DNA of 64,000 nt from Stenotrophomonas rhizophila. Its GTDB lineage: Bacteria; Pseudomonadota; Gammaproteobacteria; Xanthomonadales; Xanthomonadaceae. The stretch covers positions 558,001 through 622,000 of the forward strand of contig NZ_RJKV01000002.1 in NCBI RefSeq assembly GCF_003751305.1. Reading direction: 5' to 3'. The notes beneath the pieces were generated by a model that did not search any database, was not told the origin of the DNA, and saw nothing but the letters and a program-made list of their open reading frames with translations. Shown one piece after another: positions 34,865 through 44,719 of this stretch. Numbering within the stretch: position 1 is the stretch's first letter; each line of letters begins with the position of its first letter. A program made the translations under genes and the position numbers.

Positions 34865-35743
34865 ATGTCGACCTCCCGCCTTTCTACGTTCTTTCCCGCC
34901 CTGGCCGTCCTGGGCTCGGTCACCTCGCTGGCCGTCGGCACCTCGTATGCCAAACAGCTGTTCCCGCTGATCGGTGCGCAGGGCACGAGCGCGCTGCGCG
35001 TGGGTTTCTCAGCGCTGGTGCTGCTGATGGTGTTCCGGCCGTGGCGATGGACCACCTCGCGCGCCGACGCCGGGACGATCATCCGCTACGGCATCACGCT
35101 CGGCGTGATGAACCTGCTGTTCTACATGGCGCTGCGGACGATCCCGTTTGGCATCGCGGTGGCCATCGAATTCTGCGGGCCTCTGGCGGTGGCGATGTGG
35201 TCCTCGCGGCGGCCGGTCGATTTCATCTGGGTCGGCTGCGCGCTGGTCGGGCTGTTGCTGCTGCTGCCGCTGGGCCATGGTGAGCCACTGGATCCGGCCG
35301 GGGTGATGTTCGCCCTCGGTGCGGCGGTGTGCTGGGCGATGTACATCATCTTCGGCAAGCGTGCCGGGCATCTGCCGGCCGGGCACACGGTCTCGCTGGG
35401 GCTGTGCGCGGCGGCGCTGGTGGTGGTGCCGGTCGGCGTGGCGCACGCCGGCATGGCACTGCTGGATCCGAAGATCCTGCTGTTCGGGCTGGGCGTGGCG
35501 ATCGTCTCCAGCGCGATCCCGATGTCGCTGGAGATGATGGCGCTCAAGCGGCTGCCGAAGGAGACCTTCGGCATTCTGATCAGCATGGAGCCGGCCGTCG
35601 CCGCGCTGCTGGCGATGGGGCTGCTCGCCGAGCACCTGACCCCGCTGCAGTGGGCGGCGATCGGCTGCACCGTGGTGGCGTCGGTGGGCAGTACGTTGAC
35701 CGCGAAGCGAGCGATGCCCTTGGTGCCGGGCGCGCCAGCATGA
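34865..35743 (+). CDS. EamA-family exporter (RhtA-like)
   Basis: About 292 residues with ten membrane helices in two EamA repeats. TSYAKQLFPLIGAQGTSALRVGFSALVL, split here by its helix boundary near residue 30, and the second-half motif LGLCAAALVVVPVG resemble the threonine/homoserine exporter RhtA. The protein is expected in the inner membrane and exports small amino acids or purine-like compounds. The ATG at 34865 is chosen over a GTG at 34859; neither has a strong ribosome site. It is followed by a cluster of SMAG repeats. Confidence 0.88.
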   Translation: MSTSRLSTFFPALAVLGSVTSLAVGTSYAKQLFPLIGAQGTSALRVGFSALVLLMVFRPWRWTTSRADAGTIIRYGITLGVMNLLFYMALRTIPFGIAVAIEFCGPLAVAMWSSRRPVDFIWVGCALVGLLLLLPLGHGEPLDPAGVMFALGAAVCWAMYIIFGKRAGHLPAGHTVSLGLCAAALVVVPVGVAHAGMALLDPKILLFGLGVAIVSSAIPMSLEMMALKRLPKETFGILISMEPAVAALLAMGLLAEHLTPLQWAAIGCTVVASVGSTLTAKRAMPLVPGAPA

Positions 35744-35760
35744 ACACGATGCCGTGACCG

Positions 35761-35900
35761 GTAGTGCCGGCCGCTGGCCGGCTTTCCGGTTCTGGTGGAT
35801 CGTGAGGAGCCGGCCAGCGGCCGGCACTACCAGGACGTGAGGAGCCGGCCAGCGGCCGGCACTACCAGGACGTGAGGAGCCGGCCAGCGGCCGGCACTAC
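35761..35900. repeat. Cluster of four SMAG repeats, three in exact 35-bp tandem
   Basis: One forward copy (35761-35782) is followed by three reverse copies (35809-35830, 35844-35865, 35879-35900). The reverse copies recur at exactly 35 bases, and the 13-base spacers between them are identical. The array lies between the convergent EamA and betA genes and looks like recent tandem amplification of a REP unit plus spacer. Confidence 0.92.
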
Positions 35901-35953
35901 CGGGATTCGTGCGCCGAGCAACGTTCGACGCCTACCCATTGATCGCGGCGCCC

Positions 35954-37624
35954 TCAGCGCCGTGCAGGCGCGTCCCCGGCCACGTAATACGCCGCCGTGC
36001 TGCGCGGCAGCGGTGCACGCCCCCGGATCCGGTCGGCGATCTTCTCGGCGATCATGATCGTGGTGGCGTTGAGGTTGCCGGTGATGATGCGCGGCATGAT
36101 CGAGGCATCGACCACGCGCAGGCTCTCCATCCCGTGCACGCGGCCCTGGCCGTCGACCACGCTCATCGCGTCGGTGCCCATCGCGCAGGAGCATGACGGG
36201 TGGTACGCGGTTTCGGCATGCGCGCGCACGAAGGCGTCGAGTTCCGCATCGGTCTGGCACTCGGCGCTCGGGCTGATCTCGCGGCCGCGGTACTCGTCCA
36301 GCGCGGGCTGGGCGATGATCTCCCGCGTGATCCGCAGCGCATCGCGGAATTCCTGCCAGTCCTGATCGGTGGACTGGTAGTTGAACAGGATCGAGGGATG
36401 CTCACGCGGGTCCAGCGACTTGGCATGCACGTGGCCGCGGCTGGGCGTGCGCATCGAGCCCACATGTGCCTGGAAGCCGTGTTCCTTGACCGCATTGGTG
36501 CCGTTGTAATTGATCGCCACCGGCAGGAAGTGGTACTGGATGTTGGGCCAGTCGAACTCCTCGCGGGTGCGGATGAAGCCACCGGCTTCGAACTGGTTGC
36601 TGGCGCCGATGCCGGTGCCGGCGAACAGCCATTCCGCACCGATCGCCGGCTGGTTCCACCACTGCAGGGCGGGGTACAGCGAGACCGGCTTCTTGCAGGC
36701 GTACTGCATGTACACCTCCAGGTGGTCCTGCAGGTTCTCGCCGACGCCGGGCAGGTCGTGCACCAGCGGTACGCCAAGTGCGGCCAGCAACGCCGGCGCG
36801 CCCACGCCGGAGCGCTGCAGGATCTGCGGCGAGGCGATCGCACCGGCACACAGCAGCACCTCGCGGCGCGCATGGGCATCGATCGGCTCGGCGCTGTTGC
36901 CGGCCAGGTAGCGCACGCCCACCGCGCGCTTGCCGGCGAACAGGATGCGGTCGGTGGTGGCGTGCACCACGATCTCCAGCCCCTCGCGGTCCTTGGCCAT
37001 GTCCAGGTAACCGCGCGCGGTACTGGAACGGCGCCCGCGCGGAGTCACTGTGCGGTCCATCGGGCCGAAGCCTTCCTGCTGGTAGCCGTTGAGGTCATCG
37101 GTCCGTGGGTAGCCGGCCTGCACACCGGCCTCGACCATCGCGTGGAACAGCACGTTGTTGCCGTTCTTCGGGGTGGCCACGCTGACCGGGCCGTCGCCAC
37201 CGTGGTAATCGTTGGCCCCGATGTCGCGGGTCTCTGCCTTGCGGAAGTACGGCAGCACGTCGTGGTAGCTCCAGTCCTCCAGACCATCGAAGCTGGCCCA
37301 CTGATCGAAGTCCATCGCGTTGCCGCGGATGTAGCACATGCCGTTGATCAGCGAGGAGCCGCCCAGGCCCTTGCCGCGGCCGCATTCCATGCGCCGGTTG
37401 TTCATGTAGGGCTCCGGCTCGGTTTCATACGCCCAGTTGTAGCGGCGGCCCTGCAGCGGATAGGCCAGTGCGGCCGGCATCTGGGTGCGGAAATCCAACC
37501 GGTAATCCGGGCCGCCGGCTTCCAGCAGCAGCACGCTGACGCCGGCGTCTTCGGTCAGGCGTGCGGCCAGCGTGTTGCCGGCCGACCCGGCGCCGATGAT
37601 GATGTAGTCGTACTCGCGCTTCAT
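35954..37624 (-). CDS. betA: Choline dehydrogenase
   Basis: 556 residues, the usual BetA length. A GMC oxidoreductase with the FAD-binding motif [15 protein letters not shown] at the N terminus, [18 protein letters not shown] (GMC signature 1), [15 protein letters not shown] (signature 2) and the active-site His in [13 protein letters not shown]. It oxidises choline to betaine aldehyde, probably at the inner membrane face. It is the last gene of betT-betB-betA, 24 bases after betB. Confidence 0.96.
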   Translation of the reverse strand: MKREYDYIIIGAGSAGNTLAARLTEDAGVSVLLLEAGGPDYRLDFRTQMPAALAYPLQGRRYNWAYETEPEPYMNNRRMECGRGKGLGGSSLINGMCYIRGNAMDFDQWASFDGLEDWSYHDVLPYFRKAETRDIGANDYHGGDGPVSVATPKNGNNVLFHAMVEAGVQAGYPRTDDLNGYQQEGFGPMDRTVTPRGRRSSTARGYLDMAKDREGLEIVVHATTDRILFAGKRAVGVRYLAGNSAEPIDAHARREVLLCAGAIASPQILQRSGVGAPALLAALGVPLVHDLPGVGENLQDHLEVYMQYACKKPVSLYPALQWWNQPAIGAEWLFAGTGIGASNQFEAGGFIRTREEFDWPNIQYHFLPVAINYNGTNAVKEHGFQAHVGSMRTPSRGHVHAKSLDPREHPSILFNYQSTDQDWQEFRDALRITREIIAQPALDEYRGREISPSAECQTDAELDAFVRAHAETAYHPSCSCAMGTDAMSVVDGQGRVHGMESLRVVDASIMPRIITGNLNATTIMIAEKIADRIRGRAPLPRSTAAYYVAGDAPARR

Positions 37625-37648
37625 CGCGGTGTCTCCTGGTAAGGCCGG

Positions 37649-39121
37649 TTAGAACACCGACGCGTAGCGGTCCAGTTCAATCTGGATGGATTTGGTGCGG
37701 GTGTAGGCACGCAGCGTGGCCAGTCCGTTTTCGCGGCCGACACCGGACTGCTTGTAGCCGCCCACCGGCATCTGCGCCGGCGATTCGCCCCAGCTGTTGA
37801 CCCAGCAGATGCCGGCCTCGAGCTGGTGGATCAGCCGATGCGCGCGCGCCAGGTCCGGCGTCACCACACCGGCGGCGAGACCGTAATCGGTGTCGTTGGC
37901 GCGGCGCACGGCGTCGTCTTCGTCGTCGTAGGCCAGCAGGCTCATCACCGGCCCGAAGATTTCCTCGCGCACGATGCGCATGTCATCGCGGCAATCGCTG
38001 AAGATGGTCGGTGCCACATAGCAGCCCTTGCCCAGCGCGCCGTCGGTCAGCCGTTCGCCGCCGCAGACCAGCCGTGCACCCTCGGCTTTGCCGCTGCCGA
38101 TGTGCTCAAGCACGCGCTGCATGTGCGCGGCGCTGACCAGCGGGCCGAAGTTGGTGTCCTTGGCCAGCGGGTCACCAATGCGGATGCGCTTGACCCGTTC
38201 CAGCAGCTTGGCTTCGAACGCGGCCAGCGTGCTGCGCGGAACGAACACGCGGGTACCGTTGGTGCACACCTGGCCGGAGCTGTAGAAGTTGGCCATCATC
38301 GCCACGTCGGCGGCCAGGTCCAGGTCGGCGTCCGCGCAGATGATCAGCGGCGACTTGCCGCCCAGCTCCATGGTGACGTCCTTGAGTGTGGAGCTGGAGG
38401 CACTGGCCATCACCTTGCGGCCGGTCTCGGTGCCGCCGGTGAAAGAGATTTTCTCGATCAGCGGGTGCTCGGTCAGGGCCGAACCGACGCCGGCACCATC
38501 GCCGGGCAACACGTTGAACACACCATCGGGCAGGCCGGCCTCGGTGAAGATCTCTGCCAGCTTCAGCGCGGTCAACGGCGTCACTTCGCTGGGCTTAAAG
38601 ATCATCGCGTTGCCGGCGGCCAGCGCCGGGGCAGCCTTCCACAGCGCGATCTGGATCGGGTAGTTCCACGCGCCGATCGCCCCGACCACGCCCAGCGGTT
38701 CCTGGCGCGTGTAGAAGAAGCTGCTCTCGCGCAGCGGCACCTGGCTGCCTTCCAGCCCGTGCATGACGCCGGCGTAGTACTCCAGCACGTCCGCGCCGGT
38801 GACCACGTCCACGCTGAGCGTTTCGCTCAGGGCCTTGCCGGTGTTGCGCGATTCCAGCTCGGCCAGCGCATCGTTGCGCTCGCGCAGCAGCGCCACCGCC
38901 CGCAGCAGGATGCGCGAGCGCTCCACGGTGGTCAGCGCGGCCCACACTTTCTGGCCGGCCTGGGCGCTCTCCACGGCAGCGTCGAGATCGTCGCTGTTGG
39001 CGCTGTGGACGTTGGCGAGCAGCTCGCCGTTGGCCGGATTGATGACCTCGAAGGTCTTTCCGCCCTGGGAAGGAACGTAGCGGCCGCCGATGTACAGCAG
39101 CTGGTCGGGGAGGGTAGGCAT
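37649..39121 (-). CDS. betB: Betaine-aldehyde dehydrogenase
   Basis: 490 residues, exactly the standard BetB size. It oxidises betaine aldehyde to glycine betaine with NAD(P)+. Family motifs include [14 protein letters not shown], the catalytic Glu in MELGGKSPL, and the catalytic Cys in [13 protein letters not shown]. The ATG at 39121 has AAAGGAG 9 bases upstream; the long open frame further upstream lies inside betT and is not conserved. 34 bases after betT. Confidence 0.96.
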   Translation of the reverse strand: MPTLPDQLLYIGGRYVPSQGGKTFEVINPANGELLANVHSANSDDLDAAVESAQAGQKVWAALTTVERSRILLRAVALLRERNDALAELESRNTGKALSETLSVDVVTGADVLEYYAGVMHGLEGSQVPLRESSFFYTRQEPLGVVGAIGAWNYPIQIALWKAAPALAAGNAMIFKPSEVTPLTALKLAEIFTEAGLPDGVFNVLPGDGAGVGSALTEHPLIEKISFTGGTETGRKVMASASSSTLKDVTMELGGKSPLIICADADLDLAADVAMMANFYSSGQVCTNGTRVFVPRSTLAAFEAKLLERVKRIRIGDPLAKDTNFGPLVSAAHMQRVLEHIGSGKAEGARLVCGGERLTDGALGKGCYVAPTIFSDCRDDMRIVREEIFGPVMSLLAYDDEDDAVRRANDTDYGLAAGVVTPDLARAHRLIHQLEAGICWVNSWGESPAQMPVGGYKQSGVGRENGLATLRAYTRTKSIQIELDRYASVF

Positions 39122-39155
39122 GTCGATGACTCCTTTGCAGCGGGAGATCAGTGCG

Positions 39156-41135
39156 TCAACGCGTGAGATGCAGGAACTGCAGGTGACGCTCGTACTGATC
39201 GATGATGTCGTTGATGATCTGCTGGCGGCTGTAGCCGAACAGCTCGTAGTCCTGTCCACCTTCATAGAGGTGCACTTCGGCGCGGTAGTAACGCTGGTTG
39301 CGGAAGCGCTGCGCGGCGAAGGAGGGGGTGAGATAGCCGCGCATGACCACCTGGTAGGTGAACACCTGCTGCTCGCCGTGATCCACGGTGAGTTCCATCT
39401 CGCCCGGCTCGAACTTCGTCTGCACATCCAGGCCCTGTTCGAGCAGCTGCGCCGCGACGGCTTCGATCGCCGGCTTCACATCGGTATCCATGAACCGGTA
39501 CACCTCGTCGCGTACCGGGAAATGCACCGCCTGGGTGATGCGCTGGCGCCAGCCGCGCTGATGCCGCGATTGCCCGATCAACGGGATTGGCGAGTACTGC
39601 GAGGCCTTCTTGCGCTGCGATTCTTCGCCCAGCGCACGGGTCAGGCCCCACAGCATCAGCAGCAGGACCACCGAGAACGGTAGTGAGGCCAATACCACGG
39701 CGGATTTGAGCGCATCCATGCTGCCCGCCAGCAGCAGCCCGGCGGTGACCAGACCGGTCATCACGCCCCAGAACACGCGCAGCCAGCGCGGGCCGTCGTC
39801 TTCCGGATTGCCGCCCTGCGAGGACAGCGTGGACAGCACCACGGTGCCGGAATCGGCCGAGGTGACGAAGAAGATGAAGCTGACGATCACCGTGACCGCG
39901 ATGACGGTGCGGCTCCACGGATAGCTTTCCAGCAGTGCGTACAGCACGGTCGGTGGATTCTCCACCGCCATCTGTGCCAGGTGCACCTGGTCGTGGTGCA
40001 GGATCTGATCCAGCGCGCTGTTGCCGAAGATCGACAGCCAGGCCAGGGTGAAACCGAGCGGAATCAGCAGCACGCCGAGCACGAACTCGCGGATGGTGCG
40101 GCCGCGCGAGATGCGCGCGATGAACAAACCTACGAACGGCGCCCAGCCGATCCACCAGGCCCAGTAGAACACCGTCCAGTTGCCCAGCCAGTCCGGGCGC
40201 CCGCCGTAGGCGTACACATCGAAACTCTTGCCGACCACGTTGCCCAGGTAGTCGCCCATGTTCTGCATGAAGGCATTGAGCAGGTACTGGGTGGGGCCGG
40301 CGAACAGCATGAACAGCAGCAGCGAGATCGCCAGCAGCATGTTGATGTTGGACATCCAGCGCACGCCTTTCTCCACGCCGGATACGGCCACGGTGATCGC
40401 CGCGCCCATCATCAGTACGATCAGCCCGACCTGCACCCAGGCCGCGTGCGGCACCGGGAACAAAGTGTTCAGGCCGGCGTTGAGATGCAGCACGCCAAAG
40501 CCCATGTCCGCGCCGAGGCCGAACACGGTGGCCACGATGCCCAGGGCATCCACGGTGTAGCCGATCGGCCCGTTGATGCGCTTGCCGATCAGCGGATACA
40601 GCGCCGAGCGCAGCGCCAAGGGCAGGTTGTGGCGGTAGGCGAAGTACGCCAGCGCCATCGCGGCCAGCGCGAACACGCCCCAGCCATGCAGGCCCCAGTG
40701 CAGGAACAGCAGCTGCATCGCCTGGCGCGCGCTGGCCTCGCCACTGCCGGTGCCGCCCTGCGGTGGCAGCAGGTAATGGGTCAGCGGCTCGGAGACGCAG
40801 AAGAAGAACAGGGTGATGCTGATGCCGGCGGCGAACAGCATGCCGGCCCAGGAGAGATAGCTGAACTCCGGTTCGTCATGGTCCGCGCCCAGCTTGACGT
40901 TGCCATAGCCGGACAGCGCCACGCCGACCACGAACACCAGATACACGGTCATCGCCAGCAGGTAATACCAGCCGACATTGCGCGAGGCCCAGGTCTGGGC
41001 ATCGAGCAGCATCACGCCGGCATCGATCGGAAACGCGGTGACCAGAATGGCGAATGCCGCCACGATGGTGGCGGCAAGCAGGAACACGGGTCGAAGCGTG
41101 CGCACCTCGGGCAGAGGCGGCTCCACGGTACTCAT
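39156..41135 (-). CDS. betT: BCCT-family high-affinity choline transporter
   Basis: 659 residues with 12 membrane helices and a long soluble C-terminal tail of about 140 residues (from about 515). The signature [20 protein letters not shown] and the Gly-rich helix [17 protein letters not shown] are typical of BetT. The large tail is the feature of osmotically regulated BetT proteins, such as those of E. coli and Pseudomonas. It is the first gene of the betT-B-A unit. No betI repressor gene is found on either side of the operon in this window. Confidence 0.94.
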   Translation of the reverse strand: MSTVEPPLPEVRTLRPVFLLAATIVAAFAILVTAFPIDAGVMLLDAQTWASRNVGWYYLLAMTVYLVFVVGVALSGYGNVKLGADHDEPEFSYLSWAGMLFAAGISITLFFFCVSEPLTHYLLPPQGGTGSGEASARQAMQLLFLHWGLHGWGVFALAAMALAYFAYRHNLPLALRSALYPLIGKRINGPIGYTVDALGIVATVFGLGADMGFGVLHLNAGLNTLFPVPHAAWVQVGLIVLMMGAAITVAVSGVEKGVRWMSNINMLLAISLLLFMLFAGPTQYLLNAFMQNMGDYLGNVVGKSFDVYAYGGRPDWLGNWTVFYWAWWIGWAPFVGLFIARISRGRTIREFVLGVLLIPLGFTLAWLSIFGNSALDQILHHDQVHLAQMAVENPPTVLYALLESYPWSRTVIAVTVIVSFIFFVTSADSGTVVLSTLSSQGGNPEDDGPRWLRVFWGVMTGLVTAGLLLAGSMDALKSAVVLASLPFSVVLLLMLWGLTRALGEESQRKKASQYSPIPLIGQSRHQRGWRQRITQAVHFPVRDEVYRFMDTDVKPAIEAVAAQLLEQGLDVQTKFEPGEMELTVDHGEQQVFTYQVVMRGYLTPSFAAQRFRNQRYYRAEVHLYEGGQDYELFGYSRQQIINDIIDQYERHLQFLHLTR

Positions 41136-41254
41136 GGGGGGAGGGATACTCTGGTGCCGGTCCGGCGGACGGCGGATTTATCGCACAGGCGCTGTGGACA
41201 GCCTGTTTAGACGCTCACGATGCCCGCCGCACAAGGGCGGCGGGTGGGCATGGC

Positions 41255-42022
41255 TCAGCGCAGCGCGCTGGTAGGAACGTCGATCGACATCGCCAGCGCG
41301 AGATGATCTGAGAACGCGGCGGGCACAGCTTCGGCGCTGCGTTGCTGCAGGCCATTGCTGAGCAGGATGTGGTCAATGGCCCGGTCCGGGCGCCAGCTGG
41401 GGAAGGTCGGCACTACGCAGCCAGGCGGCTGCAGCGTCGTCTTCTGGTACAGCACCTGCATTTCCGGCCGTTCGGCCAGGCAGTTGAAATCGCCCATCAG
41501 CACGGCGTTGGGGTGGTCGGAGAGCAGATCGGCAATGAAGGCCAATTGCGACATGCGCGAATTGGTCCCCAACGACAGATGCGCCACCGCCACCGCCAGG
41601 CCCTGGCTGCCTTCACCGAACTTGGCCAGCAGCACGCCGCGCCCGCCGATCCGGCCGGGCAGGGCGTGGTCCTGGACCTCGACCGGCTCGAGCTTGCTGA
41701 GCAGGCCGTTGGCGCTGGAGGCCACCCCGCCCATCCGGCGGTTGGGCTGGTGGCTCCAGTAATTGAAGCCGGCGCGCTCGGCCAGATAGTGGGTCTGGTT
41801 GGTGAAACCCGAGCGCAGGCTGCCGGGGTCGGCCTCCTGCAGACCGACGATGTCGTGTTCGCGGGCCATCTGCGCGATGGCATCCAGGCTGGTTCGCTTG
41901 CGCCCGGCCGGCAGTGCGTGCGACCAGCTGCGGGTCACGTAGTCACTGTAACGGCGGGTGCTCGAACCGGCCTGGATATTGGCCGTCAGCAGGCGCAGGG
42001 TCCGCGTGTGGGGGGAATTCAC
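41255..42022 (-). CDS. Endonuclease/exonuclease/phosphatase-fold protein
   Basis: 255 residues. The EEP fold is seen in RLLTANIQAG (N-terminal strand with Asn), DIVGLQEADPG (metal-binding Glu), AVLMGDFNC (catalytic Asp and Asn) and RAIDHILLSN with AFSDHLALAM (Asp-His at the end). There is no signal peptide, so it is probably cytoplasmic. The family includes DNases, phosphodiesterases and inositol phosphatases, and the substrate cannot be chosen from sequence. It lies 20 bases after the lipoprotein DsbA gene in the same direction, so it may be the last gene of that unit. Confidence 0.87.
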   Translation of the reverse strand: MNSPHTRTLRLLTANIQAGSSTRRYSDYVTRSWSHALPAGRKRTSLDAIAQMAREHDIVGLQEADPGSLRSGFTNQTHYLAERAGFNYWSHQPNRRMGGVASSANGLLSKLEPVEVQDHALPGRIGGRGVLLAKFGEGSQGLAVAVAHLSLGTNSRMSQLAFIADLLSDHPNAVLMGDFNCLAERPEMQVLYQKTTLQPPGCVVPTFPSWRPDRAIDHILLSNGLQQRSAEAVPAAFSDHLALAMSIDVPTSALR

Positions 42023-42042
42023 GACGGTTCGCTATCGCAGGA

Positions 42043-42870
42043 TCAGTTGGCCTTGCCGGCGCGTTCGCGTGCGATCAGGTGATCGGCGATGCGCAGCATG
42101 TCCGGGAAGCTCTTGCCCTTGACCAGGTACTTGCCGTTGACGATCACCGACGGGGTGCCCGAGATCTTGCTGCGCTGGGCGAACTGCTTGGCCGAGTTGG
42201 TCTTGGCGTTGATCGCGAAGCTGCCCATGGTGGCGGCGAACTGCTTCGGGTCGGCACCGTGCTTGGCGTAGAACTTGGCGATGTCCTCGACCGAATCGCG
42301 GCCGCGCTCACCCTTCAGGCTCTGCTCGGCGTGGATGGCGGCGTACAGCGCTTCGTGGGTCTTTTCCTGCAGGCCCATGCTCTGTGCCGCGTAGAACGCG
42401 CGGCCGTAGTCATCCCAGGTGCCGCCGAACATGGCCGGCACATAGACGAAGTTCACATCGCTCGGCAGGCCCGCCTTCCACGGCCCGATCAGCGGCTGGA
42501 ACGCGGCGCAGGCCGGGCAGACGTAACCGAAGATCTCAGCGACTTCGATCTTGCCCGCTGCCGGCTGGAACGGCTGGCCGTTCTCGATCACCACATAGTC
42601 GGTGCCGGCAACCGGCTCCGGGCCGGTCGGGCGCGAAGAGGCCGGGGCCGGCGCCGGGGTGGTGGCTTCGGCGGCAGCGGTCTCGGCAGCGGCGGTTTCA
42701 CCGCTGGCGGCCGGGGCCTGCTCGGTCGGCGTCGCCGTTTCGGTGGCCGGGGCGCTGGCCGGGGTGGCCGGTTCGGCCGGAGCGGTGGTGTTGGCGGTAC
42801 CGTCCTGGGCCTTGCAGGCGGCCAGGATCGGCAGCAGGGCCATGAGCGTAATGGCGAAACGGGTCTTCAT
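42043..42870 (-). CDS. DsbA-type thiol:disulfide oxidoreductase, lipoprotein with CPAC active site
   Basis: 275 residues. The signal ends LAAC with Cys19 as the probable lipidated residue. A low-complexity tether (about 22-88, rich in Ala, Thr, Pro and Glu) leads to a thioredoxin/DsbA domain with active site C118-P-A-C121 in GYVCPACAAF and a cis-Pro loop SGTPSVIVNG. DsbA normally has CPHC; CPAC suggests a changed redox potential. The neighbouring gene encodes a similar but shorter protein with CPHC. The two domains are clearly paralogous (compare FPDMLRIADHLIARERAGKA with FESMLRNADALIARARSGKA). Membrane anchoring would hold it at a membrane surface while the partner is soluble. Confidence 0.9.
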   Translation of the reverse strand: MKTRFAITLMALLPILAACKAQDGTANTTAPAEPATPASAPATETATPTEQAPAASGETAAAETAAAEATTPAPAPASSRPTGPEPVAGTDYVVIENGQPFQPAAGKIEVAEIFGYVCPACAAFQPLIGPWKAGLPSDVNFVYVPAMFGGTWDDYGRAFYAAQSMGLQEKTHEALYAAIHAEQSLKGERGRDSVEDIAKFYAKHGADPKQFAATMGSFAINAKTNSAKQFAQRSKISGTPSVIVNGKYLVKGKSFPDMLRIADHLIARERAGKAN

Positions 42871-42992
42871 CGAGGGATCTCCAGCGGATGAGCATGGTGG
42901 GGCCGATGCTGGGAGCATCGGCCAGGGAAGCATGATGACACGCGGAAACGAGCGTCCCGCGTGCACGGTGCGTGATGGTTCAGCGAGCGCTG

Positions 42993-43637
42993 TTAGAGCG
43001 CCTTGCCGCTGCGCGCGCGGGCGATCAGGGCATCTGCATTGCGCAGCATCGACTCGAACGAGTCGCCCTTGACCAGGTACACGCCGTTGACGATCAACGT
43101 CGGCGTGCCCGGCACCTTGGTGCGCAGGGCGAAGGCACGGGCGGCCTTGACCTTGGCATCCACGGCGTCGCTCTTGAGCGCGGTGATGTACTGCGCCGGG
43201 GCTACGCCGAAGCCCTGGTAGAACGCGGCCAGTTCGTCCGGCGAGACGTTCTGCATCGGCAGCGAGCCCTTCTCATGCAGGGCATCGAACATGGCGCGGT
43301 GGCTGCGCTTGGCCACGCCCAGCTGATCGGCGGCGTAGTAGGCGCGGGCGAACGAATCCCATACGCCACCGAAAGCGGCCGGCACCGGGGTGAAGCGGAC
43401 ATCCTTGGGCAGTTTGGCGGCCCAGGCTTCCAGCTGCGGCTCGAAGTGCGCGCAGTGCGGGCAGGTGTAGCCGAACATCTCCACGACTTCGATCTTGCCG
43501 GCCAGCGGCGCGAACGGACCGGCATCGGCGATGCGGTCGTAATCCTTGCCCTCCACCAGCGGTGTCGGGGTGGCAGCGAGGGTGGTCAACGGGCTCAGGG
43601 CCAGCAGCAACAACATCAGGCGGGGCATCAACGTCAT
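42993..43637 (-). CDS. dsbA: Periplasmic thiol:disulfide interchange protein DsbA
   Basis: 214 residues. The signal peptide is about 1-22 (ending TTLAAT). The DsbA domain has C59-P-H-C62 in FGYTCPHCAHF and the cis-Pro loop PGTPTLIVNG. It oxidises Cys pairs of exported proteins and is itself re-oxidised by DsbB (not in the window). It is followed after 122 bases by the paralogous lipoprotein form. A terminator for the cytochrome gene lies directly upstream of its ribosome site. Confidence 0.93.
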   Translation of the reverse strand: MTLMPRLMLLLLALSPLTTLAATPTPLVEGKDYDRIADAGPFAPLAGKIEVVEMFGYTCPHCAHFEPQLEAWAAKLPKDVRFTPVPAAFGGVWDSFARAYYAADQLGVAKRSHRAMFDALHEKGSLPMQNVSPDELAAFYQGFGVAPAQYITALKSDAVDAKVKAARAFALRTKVPGTPTLIVNGVYLVKGDSFESMLRNADALIARARSGKAL

Positions 43638-43657
43638 CTACATCCATCTCCATACAG

Positions 43658-43687
43658 AAAAAACGACGCCGGCCCAGTCGCCGGCGT
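43658..43687 (-). terminator. Rho-independent terminator of the cytochrome c4 gene
   Basis: An 8-bp stem (43666-43673 and 43680-43687) followed on the minus strand by CG and six T (43663-43658). It lies after the cytochrome stop codon and 21 bases before the dsbA start. Confidence 0.8.
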
Positions 43688-43766
43688 GGCAGTGAACATA
43701 CCCCGCCAGCCACGGCGGTCGCATCTGTCATCCGACCAAGGGGATGCGCTGCGGTGCGGGCGGTGG

Positions 43767-44564
43767 TTACGGAGCCGGCGTGCCCCCGGCAACGGTGGCC
43801 GCAGCGGCGACATCATCGGCCCGGTTGTGCAGGCCCTGCAGGTAGCTGGCCAGGGCCTGGATCTCCTGCTCGGTCAACGACTTGGCGATCGTGGCCATGA
43901 TCTGGAAGTGCGCCTTGTCGGTTTCCTGGGTGGTCCCGGCCTGGTACTCCTGCAGCCGGCGGGCAACGTAGGCCGAGTGCTGGCCGCTGATGTGCGGGTA
44001 GGCCGGGCCCGGATTGCCGGCGCCGGTCGGGCCGTGACAGGCCATGCAGGCCGGGATGCCGCGCTCGGCATCGCCGCCGCGGTACAGCTGCTGGCCGATC
44101 TCGAAGAACTTCTTGCCGGCGTGCGGGCCCTCGGTCACCGCGCCATCGTCGGCGATGCCGGCCGTGGCCTTCTGGGTGGCGAAGTAGGCGCCGATGTCGC
44201 GCATGTCCTGCGGGGTGAGGTCCTGCACGAACGGCACCATCGCCGCCGAGGCCCCGGAGGTGCGCTGGCCATTGGCGATCAGGGCCATCTGCTGTGCGCT
44301 GTAGCGCTCGCTCTGGCCGGCGATGCTCGGGTACATCTCCACCGTGGAATTGCCATCGGCCGAGTGACAGGCCGCGCAGGCGGCCGCCTTGGTCTGCCCG
44401 GCCTTGGGGTCGCCCCAGGTGGTTTTGCTGAAATCGACCTCCAGCGAGGCGGTCTTGATCGGCCCGTTGTCCGGCAGGGGCGTGATCGAGGTCTGGGCAA
44501 CGGCAACGGCGGCGAGCAGCGAGACAGCAAGTGCGGAAACGGCAAGAACGCGAGCATGGCGCAT
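43767..44564 (-). CDS. Dihaem cytochrome c4
   Basis: 265 residues with a signal peptide at about 1-23 (ending AVAVA). Two class I haem c domains carry CAACH at 63-67 and CMACH at 173-177, each with later Met-containing axial-ligand regions. The duplicated architecture is that of cytochrome c4, a periplasmic electron carrier to terminal oxidases. The segment between signal and first haem (about 24-55) is longer than usual. GGAG precedes the ATG at 44564. It is divergent from engB. Confidence 0.92.
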   Translation of the reverse strand: MRHARVLAVSALAVSLLAAVAVAQTSITPLPDNGPIKTASLEVDFSKTTWGDPKAGQTKAAACAACHSADGNSTVEMYPSIAGQSERYSAQQMALIANGQRTSGASAAMVPFVQDLTPQDMRDIGAYFATQKATAGIADDGAVTEGPHAGKKFFEIGQQLYRGGDAERGIPACMACHGPTGAGNPGPAYPHISGQHSAYVARRLQEYQAGTTQETDKAHFQIMATIAKSLTEQEIQALASYLQGLHNRADDVAAAATVAGGTPAP

Positions 44565-44719
44565 GCGGAAGCTCCGTGTGGACCGGCCTGGCGGTTGCGG
44601 GACCGCAACCACGGGGATCGCCCGATTATCAACGCCGTTTCACGCCACGGTCAACGCAGGGTGCAGCAAAACCGAGCGCGGGCAGCGCGGATCGGGCCCG
44701 GACATGCGATCCTATACCC

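Noticed and set aside
35809..35900. CRISPR-like array (three repeats at regular 35-base spacing)
   Set aside because: The spacers are identical and only 13 bases long, the repeat is the SMAG palindrome found elsewhere in the window, and no cas gene is present.
39981..41210. A 409-codon plus-strand frame opposite betT
   Set aside because: Antisense to a complete BCCT transporter and strongly biased to Gln, His, Arg and Gly; no coding signature.
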